The translations under genes were made by a program, and so were the position numbers. A stretch of 64,000 nt of DNA, taken from assembly GCA_002449765.1 (NCBI GenBank), contig DJXN01000014.1, forward strand, positions 186,001 through 250,000, given 5' to 3'. Shown piece after piece: positions 1-8,393 of the stretch. Each line of letters starts with the position of its first letter. Within the stretch, counting starts at the first letter, position 1. Under the pieces are notes generated by a model that was given only the letters and a program-made list of their open reading frames with translations, was not told the DNA's origin and ran no database searches. The DNA is from Fibrobacter sp. UBA7003. Its GTDB lineage: Bacteria; Fibrobacterota; Fibrobacteria; Fibrobacterales; Fibrobacteraceae.

Positions 1-942
1 GATGACCCCGGTTCCACGGGCATAGAAGACAATGGAATCAATAGCAGACAGGTCGCACGGAGATTCCTCCTTGCAAACCCAGATTCCATAGAACGACCAG
101 TTGCCGTGCTTTGCCGAAGATTCCCAGTGGATGGCGTTCCCTTCGCGACCCGCTCCGGCTTCCACGATAAATTCCGCAATATCCTCGCGAGTCTCGGGCA
201 CAGTCGCCACTTCGGGGGTTACCTTCACGCTCGTATCCGTAGCGGACATGTAGCCCGCATCGCTGATACCGAGTTCCTTGATAACAAACTGCGCATCCGC
301 ATATTCGAAGTCCAGGACCTTGACAGAATCCGGTTCAAACGCGCAGACATTCGCGCGAATCTCCTCGGCGGCAACAACTTTCGCCGAATGTTCAACAACG
401 CTATCGCCCACAATGACGCGCAGGCCGTATTCGGATGGCGGAAGCGAATCCATCTCGTAGAAGCCCTCGCTATCGGTCTTTACAAGGCGATCCGTTCCAT
501 ACACCTGAACCCATGCGTAATCGACGTCTTCGGGCAAATACACTTTTCCCCGCAGGTTTCCCGTCTTTTCCATGACGAAACGAACGGAATCCCCGTCCTG
601 CACATCTTCCGCAGAAATCTTCCTAAACAGGCCTTCTCCCCTATCCACAATTTCGAGGGTCGCCACATCGACCGCAAGGCTACCGATACGGATACAGCCC
701 AAGGAATCCGTCACATATTCATTGAAAAATTCCGCCTTCGCAGAATCCGCATCTACGCTCCGGACAAAATCGGCGGAACGCATACGCGCCACCACGTTTG
801 CCGCCGGCAACGAATCTTCACGAACAACTTGAATCAAGAAGGCGTTTTCCGTTTCAACGGTACTGATTCCGGCAATATCCTTTTCATTGGAACACGCCCA
901 GAACGCAAAGAAAACAGCAAGGAGTAAAAGCAGCCTTTTCAT
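1..942 (-). CDS. Surface lipoprotein paired with TIGR02147 regulator (3' end off window)
   Basis: The frame starts at an ATG at 942 and stays open to position 1, so the C-terminus is missing. The first residues form a lipoprotein signal (MKRLLLLLAVFFAFWACSN, lipobox FWAC). After it come a stretch resembling a carboxypeptidase-regulatory-like beta fold (GNLRGKVYLPED...TDSEGFYEMDSLPPSEYGL) and then the start of a beta-sandwich domain (GNAIHWESSAKHGNW...DSIVFYARGTG). The same order occurs in the lipoprotein at 37367-38617, whose last domain resembles CBM11/CIA30 galactose-binding folds. Its ATG overlaps the stop of the TIGR02147 gene by four bases (ATGA), so translation is probably coupled. The role is unknown. 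A surface glycan sensor or binding protein serving the regulator is an inference. Confidence 0.8.
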   Translation of the reverse strand, partial: MKRLLLLLAVFFAFWACSNEKDIAGISTVETENAFLIQVVREDSLPAANVVARMRSADFVRSVDADSAKAEFFNEYVTDSLGCIRIGSLAVDVATLEIVDRGEGLFRKISAEDVQDGDSVRFVMEKTGNLRGKVYLPEDVDYAWVQVYGTDRLVKTDSEGFYEMDSLPPSEYGLRVIVGDSVVEHSAKVVAAEEIRANVCAFEPDSVKVLDFEYADAQFVIKELGISDAGYMSATDTSVKVTPEVATVPETREDIAEFIVEAGAGREGNAIHWESSAKHGNWSFYGIWVCKEESPCDLSAIDSIVFYARGTGVI

Positions 943-1802
943 CTTTTCACCCCCACCTTTTTAGACTGCGAGCCCCTGGGCTCCTTAGAAATCTCGGCAA
1001 CCGGATAAAAGGCGAACACGAATTGCATGGCGCGACTGGCTTCCTTCACTTCGGCAACTCTCTTTTGCACCTGGCGCCTGAATTCGAGGGTCATTTCATT
1101 CAAGTCATCAAAGCACTCGTCGTCCACGCCCACCAGCAACGAAGAAATATTCCGCTTTGCAGGTTCCACGGCTATCAGGGCATTCTGGGCGAGCGCCAGG
1201 AGCTGGTTCTGGTAACTGCGGATGGCCGCGGTCTTCGTGGCTGACCCCGCCGATGTAAAGTTTGCCGTTGTCGCCGCATAGCGTTCCGGGGCCAAGGGCG
1301 TAATCAGTTTCAAGTCCTTGAGTACCGCGATGGCCTCGCGTACCTGGTCCTCAGAAACGGTGGGAGAAATCTGCTTGACCAAGCGGGGAACTTCGGCATG
1401 GCCTCCGTTCATCTCGATCAGCGCACGCACCACGGGAATCCACCACTTGCTCAAGAACAGGTATTCGCTCGCGCTGAACTTGCGCAAGTCCACATCCTGT
1501 AGCGAAAGCGCCATCTTATAGAGCTTTTCCTTCTTCGACTGCGATTTCGCCTTGGCCGCCGCCACCAGGATCTCAAAAATTTCGGCATTTCGCCCTTTCA
1601 GGTCCAACAGGTCCTTCGCCAGGGGAATGCTATGGTTCGGCAGGTGAAGTTCCTTGTTCAACACGCGAAAGATCTGGCTCGTCTCAAGCCCCAGCTTCTG
1701 ACCCATCATCTTGTAGGAATACAGCGGCATCTCCAGCTTGCGCTGGGTATAGTAATTCTTGAGCAGGTCCCTGTAATCACTGATTTCGTTGATGTTCAAC
1801 AT
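939..1802 (-). CDS. TIGR02147 family protein, probable transcriptional regulator
   Basis: This 287-residue protein belongs to the TIGR02147/DUF4423 family, known for many paralogs in Fibrobacter. I chose the ATG at 1802 (MLNINEISDYRDLLKNYY) because it aligns with the paralog start (MMVTFSDIADYRDFLKDYY) at 39480; an upstream in-frame ATG at 1868 would put the -7 element inside the gene. Residues about 20-60 (YSYKMMGQKLGLETSQIFRV) read like a helix-turn-helix. The rest is helical and ends in a conserved VQKRVAEVKEASRAMQF segment. The gene overlaps the downstream lipoprotein by four bases. It has its own promoter with a variant of the hemicellulase palindrome at 1885-1901. Regulator function is inferred from the fold and from the shared site. 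Confidence 0.8.
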   Translation of the reverse strand: MLNINEISDYRDLLKNYYTQRKLEMPLYSYKMMGQKLGLETSQIFRVLNKELHLPNHSIPLAKDLLDLKGRNAEIFEILVAAAKAKSQSKKEKLYKMALSLQDVDLRKFSASEYLFLSKWWIPVVRALIEMNGGHAEVPRLVKQISPTVSEDQVREAIAVLKDLKLITPLAPERYAATTANFTSAGSATKTAAIRSYQNQLLALAQNALIAVEPAKRNISSLLVGVDDECFDDLNEMTLEFRRQVQKRVAEVKEASRAMQFVFAFYPVAEISKEPRGSQSKKVGVKR

Positions 1803-1833
1803 AGGCGCATTCTCGAAAAGACATTCATCCCAT

Positions 1834-1901
1834 TTATAAAATAATCTCTCCACCACCGCCAGGAGCACCTATACTGAAATTTCCTTTGAAAAAATGTCAA
1901 A
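1834..1901 (-). promoter_or_regulatory. Promoter and palindromic site of the first TIGR02147 module
   Basis: On the gene strand a -7 element TATTTTATAA runs from 1843 to 1834. The 17-bp site lies at 1885-1901 (plus strand TTTGA-N7-TCAAA), a weaker copy of the ATTGA-N7-TCAAT palindrome found before the hemicellulase genes. Spacing from the near edge of the site to the -7 element is 42 bp, against exactly 43 bp elsewhere. Confidence 0.5.
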
Positions 1902-1959
1902 AACGCCCTTTTTTAGCCATTTCGGGCACAGGAATCATTCTTTTTGCTCGCCGATAAGG

Positions 1960-2139
1960 TCAGTTTCCTTTCCATACACAGCGGACAAATGCTTTTTCGC
2001 GCGGCATCCGCTTGGCATACGCCTGCATTTCTTCTTCAATCATCTGTACCGCATCGTCATTTCCCCTTTTGGCGAATTGATCACGGGAGCTTTTGGCATT
2101 GTCATATTTCTTTTTCGCGTCAAAGTCCACCTTTTCCAT
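1960..2139 (-). CDS. Small hypothetical protein
   Basis: A 59-residue frame starting MEKVDFDAKKKYDNAKSSRD and ending VRCVWKGN. It is charged, probably helical, and has no signal peptide and no family I recognise. It lies between the terminator of the GH27 gene and the promoter of the TIGR02147 module. No good ribosome binding site precedes the ATG and there is no clear promoter, so it may be a remnant or spurious. The amino-acid composition looks protein-like, which is the only reason to keep it. Confidence 0.35.
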   Translation of the reverse strand: MEKVDFDAKKKYDNAKSSRDQFAKRGNDDAVQMIEEEMQAYAKRMPREKAFVRCVWKGN

Positions 2140-2160
2140 CGTCAAGTAATAGCAAAAACG

Positions 2161-2180
2161 CCCCGCCATTACTGGCGGGG
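2161..2180 (-). terminator. Rho-independent terminator of GH27 gene
   Basis: Perfect hairpin CCCCGCCA-TTAC-TGGCGGGG, followed on the minus strand by CGTTTTTG. It lies about 30 bp past the GH27 stop codon. Confidence 0.85.
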
Positions 2181-2207
2181 TGTATTTGGGGGTTAGGAGG
2201 AGATTTT

Positions 2208-4043
2208 TTAGCGGAGGCGGTGACCCGTCAGGTCGAAGCGATTGCCGTTCTTCTCGATGAAGAGCGTGTTGCCCTTCTTGACGAGGCGAGGCGCAGAGGC
2301 ATCACCACGAATGGCAGGCATCACCTGACGGATTGCATCCGTGCCCGGTTCGGTGCTTCCCGGTTCGCTGAACTTGATCCAGTCGATATCCATCCAGTCG
2401 CCGGTAACGGTAAAGCGGAGGATGTGTTCGCCCTCGGTCAAGTCCACCTTGGCTTCGACCGTATTGTATTCGTCGTAGTTTTCTTCACCCGAAGTTGCCG
2501 CAGGCACAGCAATTTCTTCAGTGATGTCCTTGCCGTCCATGGAGAGCTTGAAGCTAGAAGTGTTGTTCGCAGAAGCCACAGAAGCGTTCATCGTGTAAGT
2601 TCCCGTCTTAGCAACCTTCACGGTGTATTCGAGCCATTCGCCCGCCTGGTTGTAGCCCACGATGATGCCAGACGCCTTCTTGTAAAGGTCCACGCCGGTA
2701 CCCGGACGGTAGTCGCTATCGCCGTGGTTTTCGGTATCGTTTTCGTTGTAGGTGGTGTTGCCCTGACCTACGCCGTTAATGTCGAAATCTTCCACTTCGA
2801 TTTTACCCGGAATGGCGAGAGCCTCGCCCTTGAACGGCTTACGAGGAACCGGTTTGAGAACCAATCGGAGGAGCGCCGAGCCGTGAGCCGGAAGCTCGAT
2901 AGAAACGTGAGAAACCGGGCCCAAGTCCTTCTTTTTCCAGGCATCGCGGACTTCCACTTCACCTTCTACGCCAATGTCTGCAAAGTTGCATTCAACGGTC
3001 TGGGTAGATGTATTGTTGTTGAGAAGCGCCACGGCAATGTCGCCATTCTTCAAGGGCTTGGTCCAAATCTGCTTGCCATTCTTGTCGGAGACGCGATGGC
3101 CCTGAACGCCAAGAGAATCCTGGTTGATGGCAATCATGTCCTTGTTCAGGTACAGGTCCTTCGTTTCGCTACTCATGTTGCGCACGTCAGAACTGATCAT
3201 GATGGGAGCCGCCATGATGGACCACATCGTCATCTGGGAGCGCTGTTCCTCGTAAGAGAGGCCCCTGTTGCCCACTTCGAGCATGTCCGGGTCATTCCAG
3301 TGGCCGGGCTTTGCAATCTGCCAATACTTGTTGTTCGCATCGATGATTTCGTAGACGCCGCGGTACCAGGAGGTAGAAATCCATTCGGGACCGATATCGA
3401 AAGTGGTGCGCCAGAGGTTGGCAATCTTGGGCATCCAATCCTTGTATTCCCACATGCAAATGCTGAACACAATATCGCGTCCGGAATTGCGGAGTGCGTT
3501 GGACATGGCAGTGTAATCTTTTTCCTGGGTTCTCGGATCGGAATCGCAGTTGTCGTACTTCCAGTAGTCCACACCCCATTCGGCGAGCTTCTTGGCATCC
3601 TGTTCTTCGTGACCATTGGAACCGCTTTGGCTATCCCAGTTGCTGTTGTAATGGTGGCAGGTGCGTTTACCGCGATCGCCGTAAAGACCAAATTTCAGGC
3701 CCTTGCTATGCACATAATCGGCAATAGCCTTCATGCCGCTCGGGAAAGTCTTCGGGTTGTTCTGGAGGTTGCCCTGGGCATCGCGCTTGGTATCCATCCA
3801 GTTGTCGTCGAGGTTCAGGTAAATGTAGCCAGCGTCCTTCAAGCCGGAATTGACCATCGCATCGGCAATTTCTTGAATCTGCTTCTCGTTGATGTTTTCG
3901 TGGAACACGTTCCAGCTGTTCCACCCCAGCGGTGGCGTAAGCACCAGGCTATCCGGATGCGCGAAGGCCTGAGAGGCCATACCCAAAAAGGCAAGGGCAC
4001 AAGCCCCGCCGAGCGAGCATTTCTTTAAACCAAACATCTTCAT
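2208..4043 (-). CDS. GH27 alpha-galactosidase with CBM6
   Basis: A secreted retaining glycosidase of 611 residues. The ATG at 4043 gives a clean signal peptide (MKMFGLKKCSLGGACALAFLGMASQAFA); the longer in-frame start lacks one. The GH27 barrel follows at about 32-400, with LTPPLGWNSWN at its start, the nucleophile Asp in DYWKYDNC and the acid/base Asp in PGHWNDPDMLEVG. A CBM6 spans about 415-555 (PGKIEVEDFD...GEWLEYTV...WMDIDWIKF). The protein ends in a short tail, EKNGNRFDLTGHRLR, shared with the GH9 protein at 49139. Expected activity is removal of alpha-galactosyl groups from hemicellulose; beta-L-arabinopyranosidase, also known in GH27, is possible. It is a single-gene unit with its own promoter, operator and terminator. 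Confidence 0.9.
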   Translation of the reverse strand: MKMFGLKKCSLGGACALAFLGMASQAFAHPDSLVLTPPLGWNSWNVFHENINEKQIQEIADAMVNSGLKDAGYIYLNLDDNWMDTKRDAQGNLQNNPKTFPSGMKAIADYVHSKGLKFGLYGDRGKRTCHHYNSNWDSQSGSNGHEEQDAKKLAEWGVDYWKYDNCDSDPRTQEKDYTAMSNALRNSGRDIVFSICMWEYKDWMPKIANLWRTTFDIGPEWISTSWYRGVYEIIDANNKYWQIAKPGHWNDPDMLEVGNRGLSYEEQRSQMTMWSIMAAPIMISSDVRNMSSETKDLYLNKDMIAINQDSLGVQGHRVSDKNGKQIWTKPLKNGDIAVALLNNNTSTQTVECNFADIGVEGEVEVRDAWKKKDLGPVSHVSIELPAHGSALLRLVLKPVPRKPFKGEALAIPGKIEVEDFDINGVGQGNTTYNENDTENHGDSDYRPGTGVDLYKKASGIIVGYNQAGEWLEYTVKVAKTGTYTMNASVASANNTSSFKLSMDGKDITEEIAVPAATSGEENYDEYNTVEAKVDLTEGEHILRFTVTGDWMDIDWIKFSEPGSTEPGTDAIRQVMPAIRGDASAPRLVKKGNTLFIEKNGNRFDLTGHRLR

Positions 4044-4065
4044 CACTCCACAATTGAATTGTTGA

Positions 4066-4134
4066 TTTAAAAATACTCCCCAAAAGGCATAAAATACACA
4101 TTCAAAAGGAAGACGCCATTGATTATTTGTCAAT
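4066..4134 (-). promoter_or_regulatory. Promoter and palindromic operator of GH27 gene
   Basis: The -7 element TATTTTTAAA runs from 4075 to 4066 on the gene strand. The operator at 4118-4134 reads ATTGATTATTTGTCAAT and is extended by GC pairs to perfect 8-bp arms (GCCATTGA at 4115-4122, TCAATGGC at 4130-4137). Near edge to -7 element is 43 bp. Confidence 0.75.
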
Positions 4135-4197
4135 GGCGCGCTATGGATTCTATCGCCCCCTTCGGGGTCTCCAGAATGACAGCGATTTCAGCGTTTT

Positions 4198-5709
4198 TTA
4201 GCGGGAAACGGGCACCAGGAGCGATTTTTCACCCTTCAGGCCGCGTAGGAGATAGACTCCCTTCGTATAGCCCGCGCGTAGGAGTGTTTCGGCCTCGGTC
4301 GCATCGTGCATTTCGATAGTCCCGAGCCTGTGGCCGCGCAAGTCGAACACGGCATACGCAGCCGGCTGTTCGCGCACAAACTGCACCCCGCGCAGGGCGG
4401 TCGTTCCCGTATCGGCAGGGGCTTCCGTCTTCGCGATTTTCACGTTGTCGAGCGTAAGCGTGCCGGTGGCGGCGCCCGCATTGAAGCTCAGGCGGCTGTT
4501 CGTATCGGTCGCGGCCGTCATCTGGAACTTGAACGTAAATGTCTTCGAGGTGGTGCCGAGTTCAAAGTTCTGCTTTTCCTTGAGGTAAGATGCCCATGGG
4601 TCGTTGTGCTGTTCCACGTTCACCTCGAGCGTACGGGAGGCCCCCGCGCTCGCGTCAAAACTGATTTCGTACCACTGCCCCTTTTCAAGGTGCAGGTCGT
4701 GCTGGATAAGCTGCACCTGGTAATTCTCGGTACCGATGGCAGAAATATCGAGTTGGTACTTGCCGCTCTTGACCTCGCCCGTCGCCTGCGCGTCACCGTG
4801 CACCTGCAGGTCCCAAGCCACGGAGGTGGAATCGAAGCCACCGTTAAAGATGCTGTCGCGGTTCGTGGGCACCACAATCGCAGGGGGCGGAGGCGTGATG
4901 CTTGAGCCATCGAGCGAATAGTTCTTCACGAAGTTCCAGATTTCCACGCTCGTATTGACGCTCACGGCCTCGTCCATGGAATACCAGTGGCCCTTGCCGT
5001 CAATCGTCAGCAGGCGAACTTCGACGCCATCGGTGCAGCCGCTCCAGATTTCGAGCGATGCGGCAGAACCCGGCTTAGTCGAGGGATACGGCTTGATCTT
5101 TTGCGAATTGCTGGAGCACTTCTGCGCATTGACCCAGCCCTTGAGGGTATTCACGGTGCTGTTGTAGTTCACCACGTCGTCGGTGGTACCGTGCGTATGC
5201 ATAATCGGCATGGCGCGCTTGGGCGAGTTTACACCGCCGCCACCCGAAACAGGCGCGATGGCCGCAATCTGGTCGCCCATCTTGTTTGCCACGTGATAGC
5301 TCATCATGCCTCCCATCGAGAAGCCCGAAACGTACACGCGGTTCTTGTCGATACCGTACTTGCTATACATCTCGTTGATAATGGCCTTGATAAAGTTGAG
5401 GTCCTTGTTGCCGGAGATATCCCAGGCCTTGTTTTCGCCATTGGGGAACACCACCACGAAGCGCGCGGTATCGGCAATGGATTCCCACTTCGCAGCGTTC
5501 TTTTGGTAGGGCGCATCCTGGTTCATGCCGTGCATCTGGATGATGAGCGGGCGGTTCTTCTCGATGCCCGAAGGCGCATACACAAGCATGCTACGGCTCT
5601 TGCCGTCTACCGTTATGTTATCTGCAAGCGCCGGAACCGAGAAAACAGTCGCGGCAATCAATGCAAAAGCAGAAATCGCCTTCGCAGGGATAAATCTTTT
5701 TCCAAACAT
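4198..5709 (-). CDS. CE1-like secreted esterase with carbohydrate-binding domain
   Basis: A 503-residue alpha/beta hydrolase of the PHB-depolymerase/feruloyl esterase type (LpqC-like, CE1). The ATG at 5709 has a strong AAAAGGAGAAGAG in front and opens a signal peptide (MFGKRFIPAKAISAFALIAA...ALA). The catalytic domain covers about 28-270, with IIQMHGMNQDAP (oxyanion region), the nucleophile Ser in VSGFSMGG, and a His near GKGHWYSM. A CBM4/9-like beta-sandwich follows at about 290-430 (IFNGGFDSTSVAWDLQ...LTLDNVKIA). The C-terminal 60 residues (YAVFDLRGHRLG...KGVYLLRGLKGEKS) form the sorting-like tail shared with neighbouring enzymes. It probably removes feruloyl or acetyl groups from xylan; the exact substrate cannot be read from sequence. 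Confidence 0.85.
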   Translation of the reverse strand: MFGKRFIPAKAISAFALIAATVFSVPALADNITVDGKSRSMLVYAPSGIEKNRPLIIQMHGMNQDAPYQKNAAKWESIADTARFVVVFPNGENKAWDISGNKDLNFIKAIINEMYSKYGIDKNRVYVSGFSMGGMMSYHVANKMGDQIAAIAPVSGGGGVNSPKRAMPIMHTHGTTDDVVNYNSTVNTLKGWVNAQKCSSNSQKIKPYPSTKPGSAASLEIWSGCTDGVEVRLLTIDGKGHWYSMDEAVSVNTSVEIWNFVKNYSLDGSSITPPPPAIVVPTNRDSIFNGGFDSTSVAWDLQVHGDAQATGEVKSGKYQLDISAIGTENYQVQLIQHDLHLEKGQWYEISFDASAGASRTLEVNVEQHNDPWASYLKEKQNFELGTTSKTFTFKFQMTAATDTNSRLSFNAGAATGTLTLDNVKIAKTEAPADTGTTALRGVQFVREQPAAYAVFDLRGHRLGTIEMHDATEAETLLRAGYTKGVYLLRGLKGEKSLLVPVSR

Positions 5710-5744
5710 CTCTTCTCCTTTTTTGAGAGACATACTACACCATA

Positions 5745-5813
5745 TCTAAAGATATATCGAACAGTCCCCCGCGGGATGCCGCAGGGGAAATAAAGCATTG
5801 ACAATTTGTTCAA
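5745..5813 (-). promoter_or_regulatory. Promoter and palindromic operator of CE1-like esterase
   Basis: The -7 element TATCTTTAGA runs from 5754 to 5745. The operator at 5797-5813 reads ATTGACAATTTGTTCAA: one half-site is perfect and the far half carries an extra T. Spacing is 43 bp. The site ends four bases before the GH43 stop codon. Confidence 0.65.
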
Positions 5814-5817
5814 GAAA

Positions 5818-8151
5818 TTACTTCGTTACCATCACGCGGCGCGTAAGGCCATTTCGGTTTTTAATCAGGTAAACACCCTGTTCAGAAACCATCGCGCGGA
5901 CCTTGGACTGGGCCTCGTATGTGCTGACTGCATCAACCGCGCCAACGAACGTGCCGTTCAGACTGAACACGCGATAGGTCTGCGAGCCCTGCACATTGTA
6001 GCGGACTGTCTTTGCAAAGTCCGTTCCAATGGGTTCCGGATCCGTTGCATCCTTGCCCTTCACGAACGTGAAGTAGTCAATATCGAGCCAAGAACCTACA
6101 ACCGTAAAGCGGAGCACGTGTTCGCCCGCAGGGAGCGTCACGTTGGCCTGCACCTTGTTATAATCATCGTAGTTTTCTTCGCCGGAACTTGCCGCAGGCA
6201 CCGCAATTTCTTCGGTAATGTCCTTGCCATCCAGAGAGAGTTTGAAGCTCGAGGTGTTGCCTGCCGCAGCGACAGCCGCAAACATGGTGTAATCGCCCGC
6301 TTCCGTCACGTTCACGGTGTATTCGAGCCAGTCACCTTCGCTGTTGTAGCCCACAATAATTCCAGTCGCCTTCTCGTAGAGGTCAACGCCGGTGCCCTTG
6401 CGGTAATCGCTATCGCCGTGGTTCTCGGAATCGCCATCATAGTAAGAGGTACCATCCTTGCCCTTACCCGGAACATCGAAGTTTTCGGCTTCGATCTTGC
6501 CCGGGAGAGCAACGGCGGGACAGTTTTCACCGGCGGCACAGAACGGAGTCTGCGGGACAGGTTCAGAACCTGCGCCATCGAGGTAGATTTCATCATTCGC
6601 GTCAACACCGACCTTGAACCAGTCAAAGTCCGCATAGCCACCGGCCTGCTTGGTTGCAAAGTTGAAGAGGCCCCAACGCACGCCCACGAACATGTGGAGG
6701 TCGTAATTGAGTTTCACGTCGCTACCAATCTTTGTCCAGGTATTGCCATCGGTGCTGTAATAGAAGTATGCGGTACCGCGGTCAATCGGCAGGTCGAAAT
6801 CGATACGCAGGTAAACCTTGGAACCCGAAATCGCCTTGCTATCCTTCAAGCTTTCTCCGTCCTTGTTTCCGGTGTACATCACCACCTTGTAGCTGCCGCC
6901 ATCTTTAGCAAGCGCCACAAAGCCCTTGTCATCTTGCAGGGCAACGAGGCCGGCCATATCGCCATCCTTCATGCCGGTACCGTCGACAAGCGTACGGCCA
7001 GAACTCTTGGGGCCAAAGGAACGCTGGGTCAGGGTGTTCTTCGCATTCACCACGCGGCTATCGGTGCGGCTCGTAGTAATGCGGTAGAATCCCGGATTTG
7101 CAGACAAACTCCAGTTCTTGTTATCGGGATTGTGGTTGAACTGCCATTCAAGAGCAAGTTCGCTGGATTCAAAATCATCGCTGGTGACCATGCCATAGCC
7201 CGGGAGCGGGGATTCCGGCAGGTCAATCGTGGAGGGAGCCTTGCTTCCGCTGGTCGGAACCGGCCAGCCGTCCTTCCATTCCATCGGGACCAGGTGCGAC
7301 ATACGGCCGACCGGGCCGGAATCGCGGAACAGGAGGGCATACCACTTGCCATCGGGAGTATCAAAGATGCCACCCTGCGCAACACCGTTATCGGAGAGGA
7401 AATACCTTCCGCTAAATCCGGAGAGCAGGCTCTTGGAACGGTAAACGATTTCGCTACGGCTCTTGCCCGCCGGCCAGGAAATCGTGAACAGGTAGTATTC
7501 GCCGTTCACCTTTTCCATGTGCGAGCCTTCCTGCTGCACGTAGTAGTTGCTGGTGCCGGTCACCTGGTTGATGCTAACACCGCCGAGCTTGCCGCTCTTG
7601 CCGCCGGCCTTTACACCGCTTGCGTCGTCGTTCAACTGCACGTAGCTAATCTGGTCGCCACTGCCGTAGAACACCCAAACGGTGCCGTCGTCATCGAAGA
7701 AGAGGGACGGATCGTGATAGAACGGGAGCTGGACTTCGCTCCACTGGCCGCTTTCCACATCGGCGGTCTTGTACAAATGCGTCTTGCCTGTCGTGTAGGA
7801 CGGAGTCAACACGTAAAAAAATCCCTTGTGGTAACGGATGCTCGAAGCCCAAGAGCCCTTACCGTAGGCGTCCTTGCCGCCATTCAAGTTCTGCTGGTCG
7901 TTGTTGGTGAGCGTCTGGTAGGCATAGCCCACCGTGCGCCACTGGGCCAAATCCGTGCTCTTGAAGACGGGCACGCCAGGCGCAAAGTGCATGGTCGTCG
8001 TCACCATGTAGTAAGCGTCGTCAACGCGGACAATCGAGGGGTCCGGGCTATCGACGTACATAATCGGGTTATTGACCGTAACGGCAAAGGAAATGCCGGT
8101 AAAAGCAGCAGCAGCGAGGGCTGCGCGAGCCAGAAGTTTGAAACATCCCAT
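5818..8151 (-). CDS. GH43 xylosidase/arabinofuranosidase with CBM6
   Basis: A 777-residue secreted enzyme. The ATG at 8151 has GGAG upstream and a signal peptide MGCFKLLARAALAAAAFTGISFA. The five-bladed GH43 propeller spans about 24-320, with a base Asp in VDSPDPSIVR, a second Asp in YHDPSLFFDDDGTVW and an acid Glu in QQEGSHMEKVNGEYYLF. A concanavalin-like beta-sandwich typical of two-domain GH43 beta-xylosidases follows (about 330-540, SDDFESSELALEWQFNHNP). Then come a CBM6 (about 560-700, PGKIEAENFD...WLDIDYFTF) and the sorting-like tail (TYRVFSLNGTFVG...GVYLIK). It differs in architecture from the three GH43 enzymes at 30018-37183. Likely substrates are xylo-oligosaccharides or arabinosyl side chains. 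Confidence 0.9.
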   Translation of the reverse strand: MGCFKLLARAALAAAAFTGISFAVTVNNPIMYVDSPDPSIVRVDDAYYMVTTTMHFAPGVPVFKSTDLAQWRTVGYAYQTLTNNDQQNLNGGKDAYGKGSWASSIRYHKGFFYVLTPSYTTGKTHLYKTADVESGQWSEVQLPFYHDPSLFFDDDGTVWVFYGSGDQISYVQLNDDASGVKAGGKSGKLGGVSINQVTGTSNYYVQQEGSHMEKVNGEYYLFTISWPAGKSRSEIVYRSKSLLSGFSGRYFLSDNGVAQGGIFDTPDGKWYALLFRDSGPVGRMSHLVPMEWKDGWPVPTSGSKAPSTIDLPESPLPGYGMVTSDDFESSELALEWQFNHNPDNKNWSLSANPGFYRITTSRTDSRVVNAKNTLTQRSFGPKSSGRTLVDGTGMKDGDMAGLVALQDDKGFVALAKDGGSYKVVMYTGNKDGESLKDSKAISGSKVYLRIDFDLPIDRGTAYFYYSTDGNTWTKIGSDVKLNYDLHMFVGVRWGLFNFATKQAGGYADFDWFKVGVDANDEIYLDGAGSEPVPQTPFCAAGENCPAVALPGKIEAENFDVPGKGKDGTSYYDGDSENHGDSDYRKGTGVDLYEKATGIIVGYNSEGDWLEYTVNVTEAGDYTMFAAVAAAGNTSSFKLSLDGKDITEEIAVPAASSGEENYDDYNKVQANVTLPAGEHVLRFTVVGSWLDIDYFTFVKGKDATDPEPIGTDFAKTVRYNVQGSQTYRVFSLNGTFVGAVDAVSTYEAQSKVRAMVSEQGVYLIKNRNGLTRRVMVTK

Positions 8152-8169
8152 ACAGAAACTCCTTATAAC

Positions 8170-8238
8170 CCTAAAATTACCCTCTAAAAAGGCTTTTTTA
8201 TATGCTTCCGATATGTTTTCCATTGATATTTTGTCAAT
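8170..8238 (-). promoter_or_regulatory. Promoter and palindromic operator of GH43 gene
   Basis: The -7 element TAATTTTAGG runs from 8179 to 8170. The operator at 8222-8238 reads ATTGATATTTTGTCAAT with perfect 5-bp arms. Spacing is 43 bp. Confidence 0.75.
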
Positions 8239-8260
8239 AGGAGACTAGGGAGGGGCGCGC

Positions 8261-8286
8261 AAAAAAGCCCCGGCGTTTGCCGGGGC
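8261..8286 (-). terminator. Terminator after CE6 gene and its sORF
   Basis: Hairpin GCCCCGGC-AAAC-GCCGGGGC on the minus strand, followed by TTTTTT. It lies 24 bp past the sORF stop and about 100 bp past the CE6 stop. Confidence 0.9.
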
Positions 8287-8309
8287 CCGATATGTGATTA
8301 GGAGAAAGT

Positions 8310-8393
8310 CTATCCGTAGATGAAGCCGAGAGTGACGGCAATAGCCATAAAAAAGACTATTTGTTTGACAATTACGAGTTCGCCTTTATTCAT
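8310..8393 (-). CDS. 27-residue membrane micropeptide overlapping CE6 gene (candidate)
   Basis: A frame of 27 codons, MNKGELVIVKQIVFFMAIAV then TLGFIYG, in a different frame from the upstream gene. Its ATG lies inside the last codons of the CE6 gene (overlap 8386-8393), with AAGGTGG as a plausible ribosome binding site 6-12 bases before it. Residues 7-25 could span a membrane once. The terminator lies after this frame and not directly after the CE6 stop, so it is inside the transcript. No family is recognised. Membrane anchoring of a small partner is only a guess, and a chance ORF cannot be excluded. Confidence 0.4.
   Translation of the reverse strand: MNKGELVIVKQIVFFMAIAVTLGFIYG

Noticed and set aside
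1944..4028. Open frame of 694 codons on the plus strand opposite the GH27 gene; similar long plus-strand frames face the GH43 genes (5806-8187, 29922-32402, 32447-34783, 35108-37267)
   Set aside because: They are antisense shadows created by the strong codon bias of the real genes. Their products are rich in His, Arg and Val with no domain, while the minus-strand products have signal peptides and catalytic motifs.
4118..4134. TTGAC of the palindromes read as ordinary -35 boxes
   Set aside because: No TATAAT-like box lies 16-18 bp downstream in most cases; the conserved -7 element is 43 bp away from the site edge.
5765..5787. GC-rich hairpin CCCCCGCGG/CCGCAGGGG after the GH43 gene
   Set aside because: No T-run follows on the minus strand, so I did not call it a terminator.
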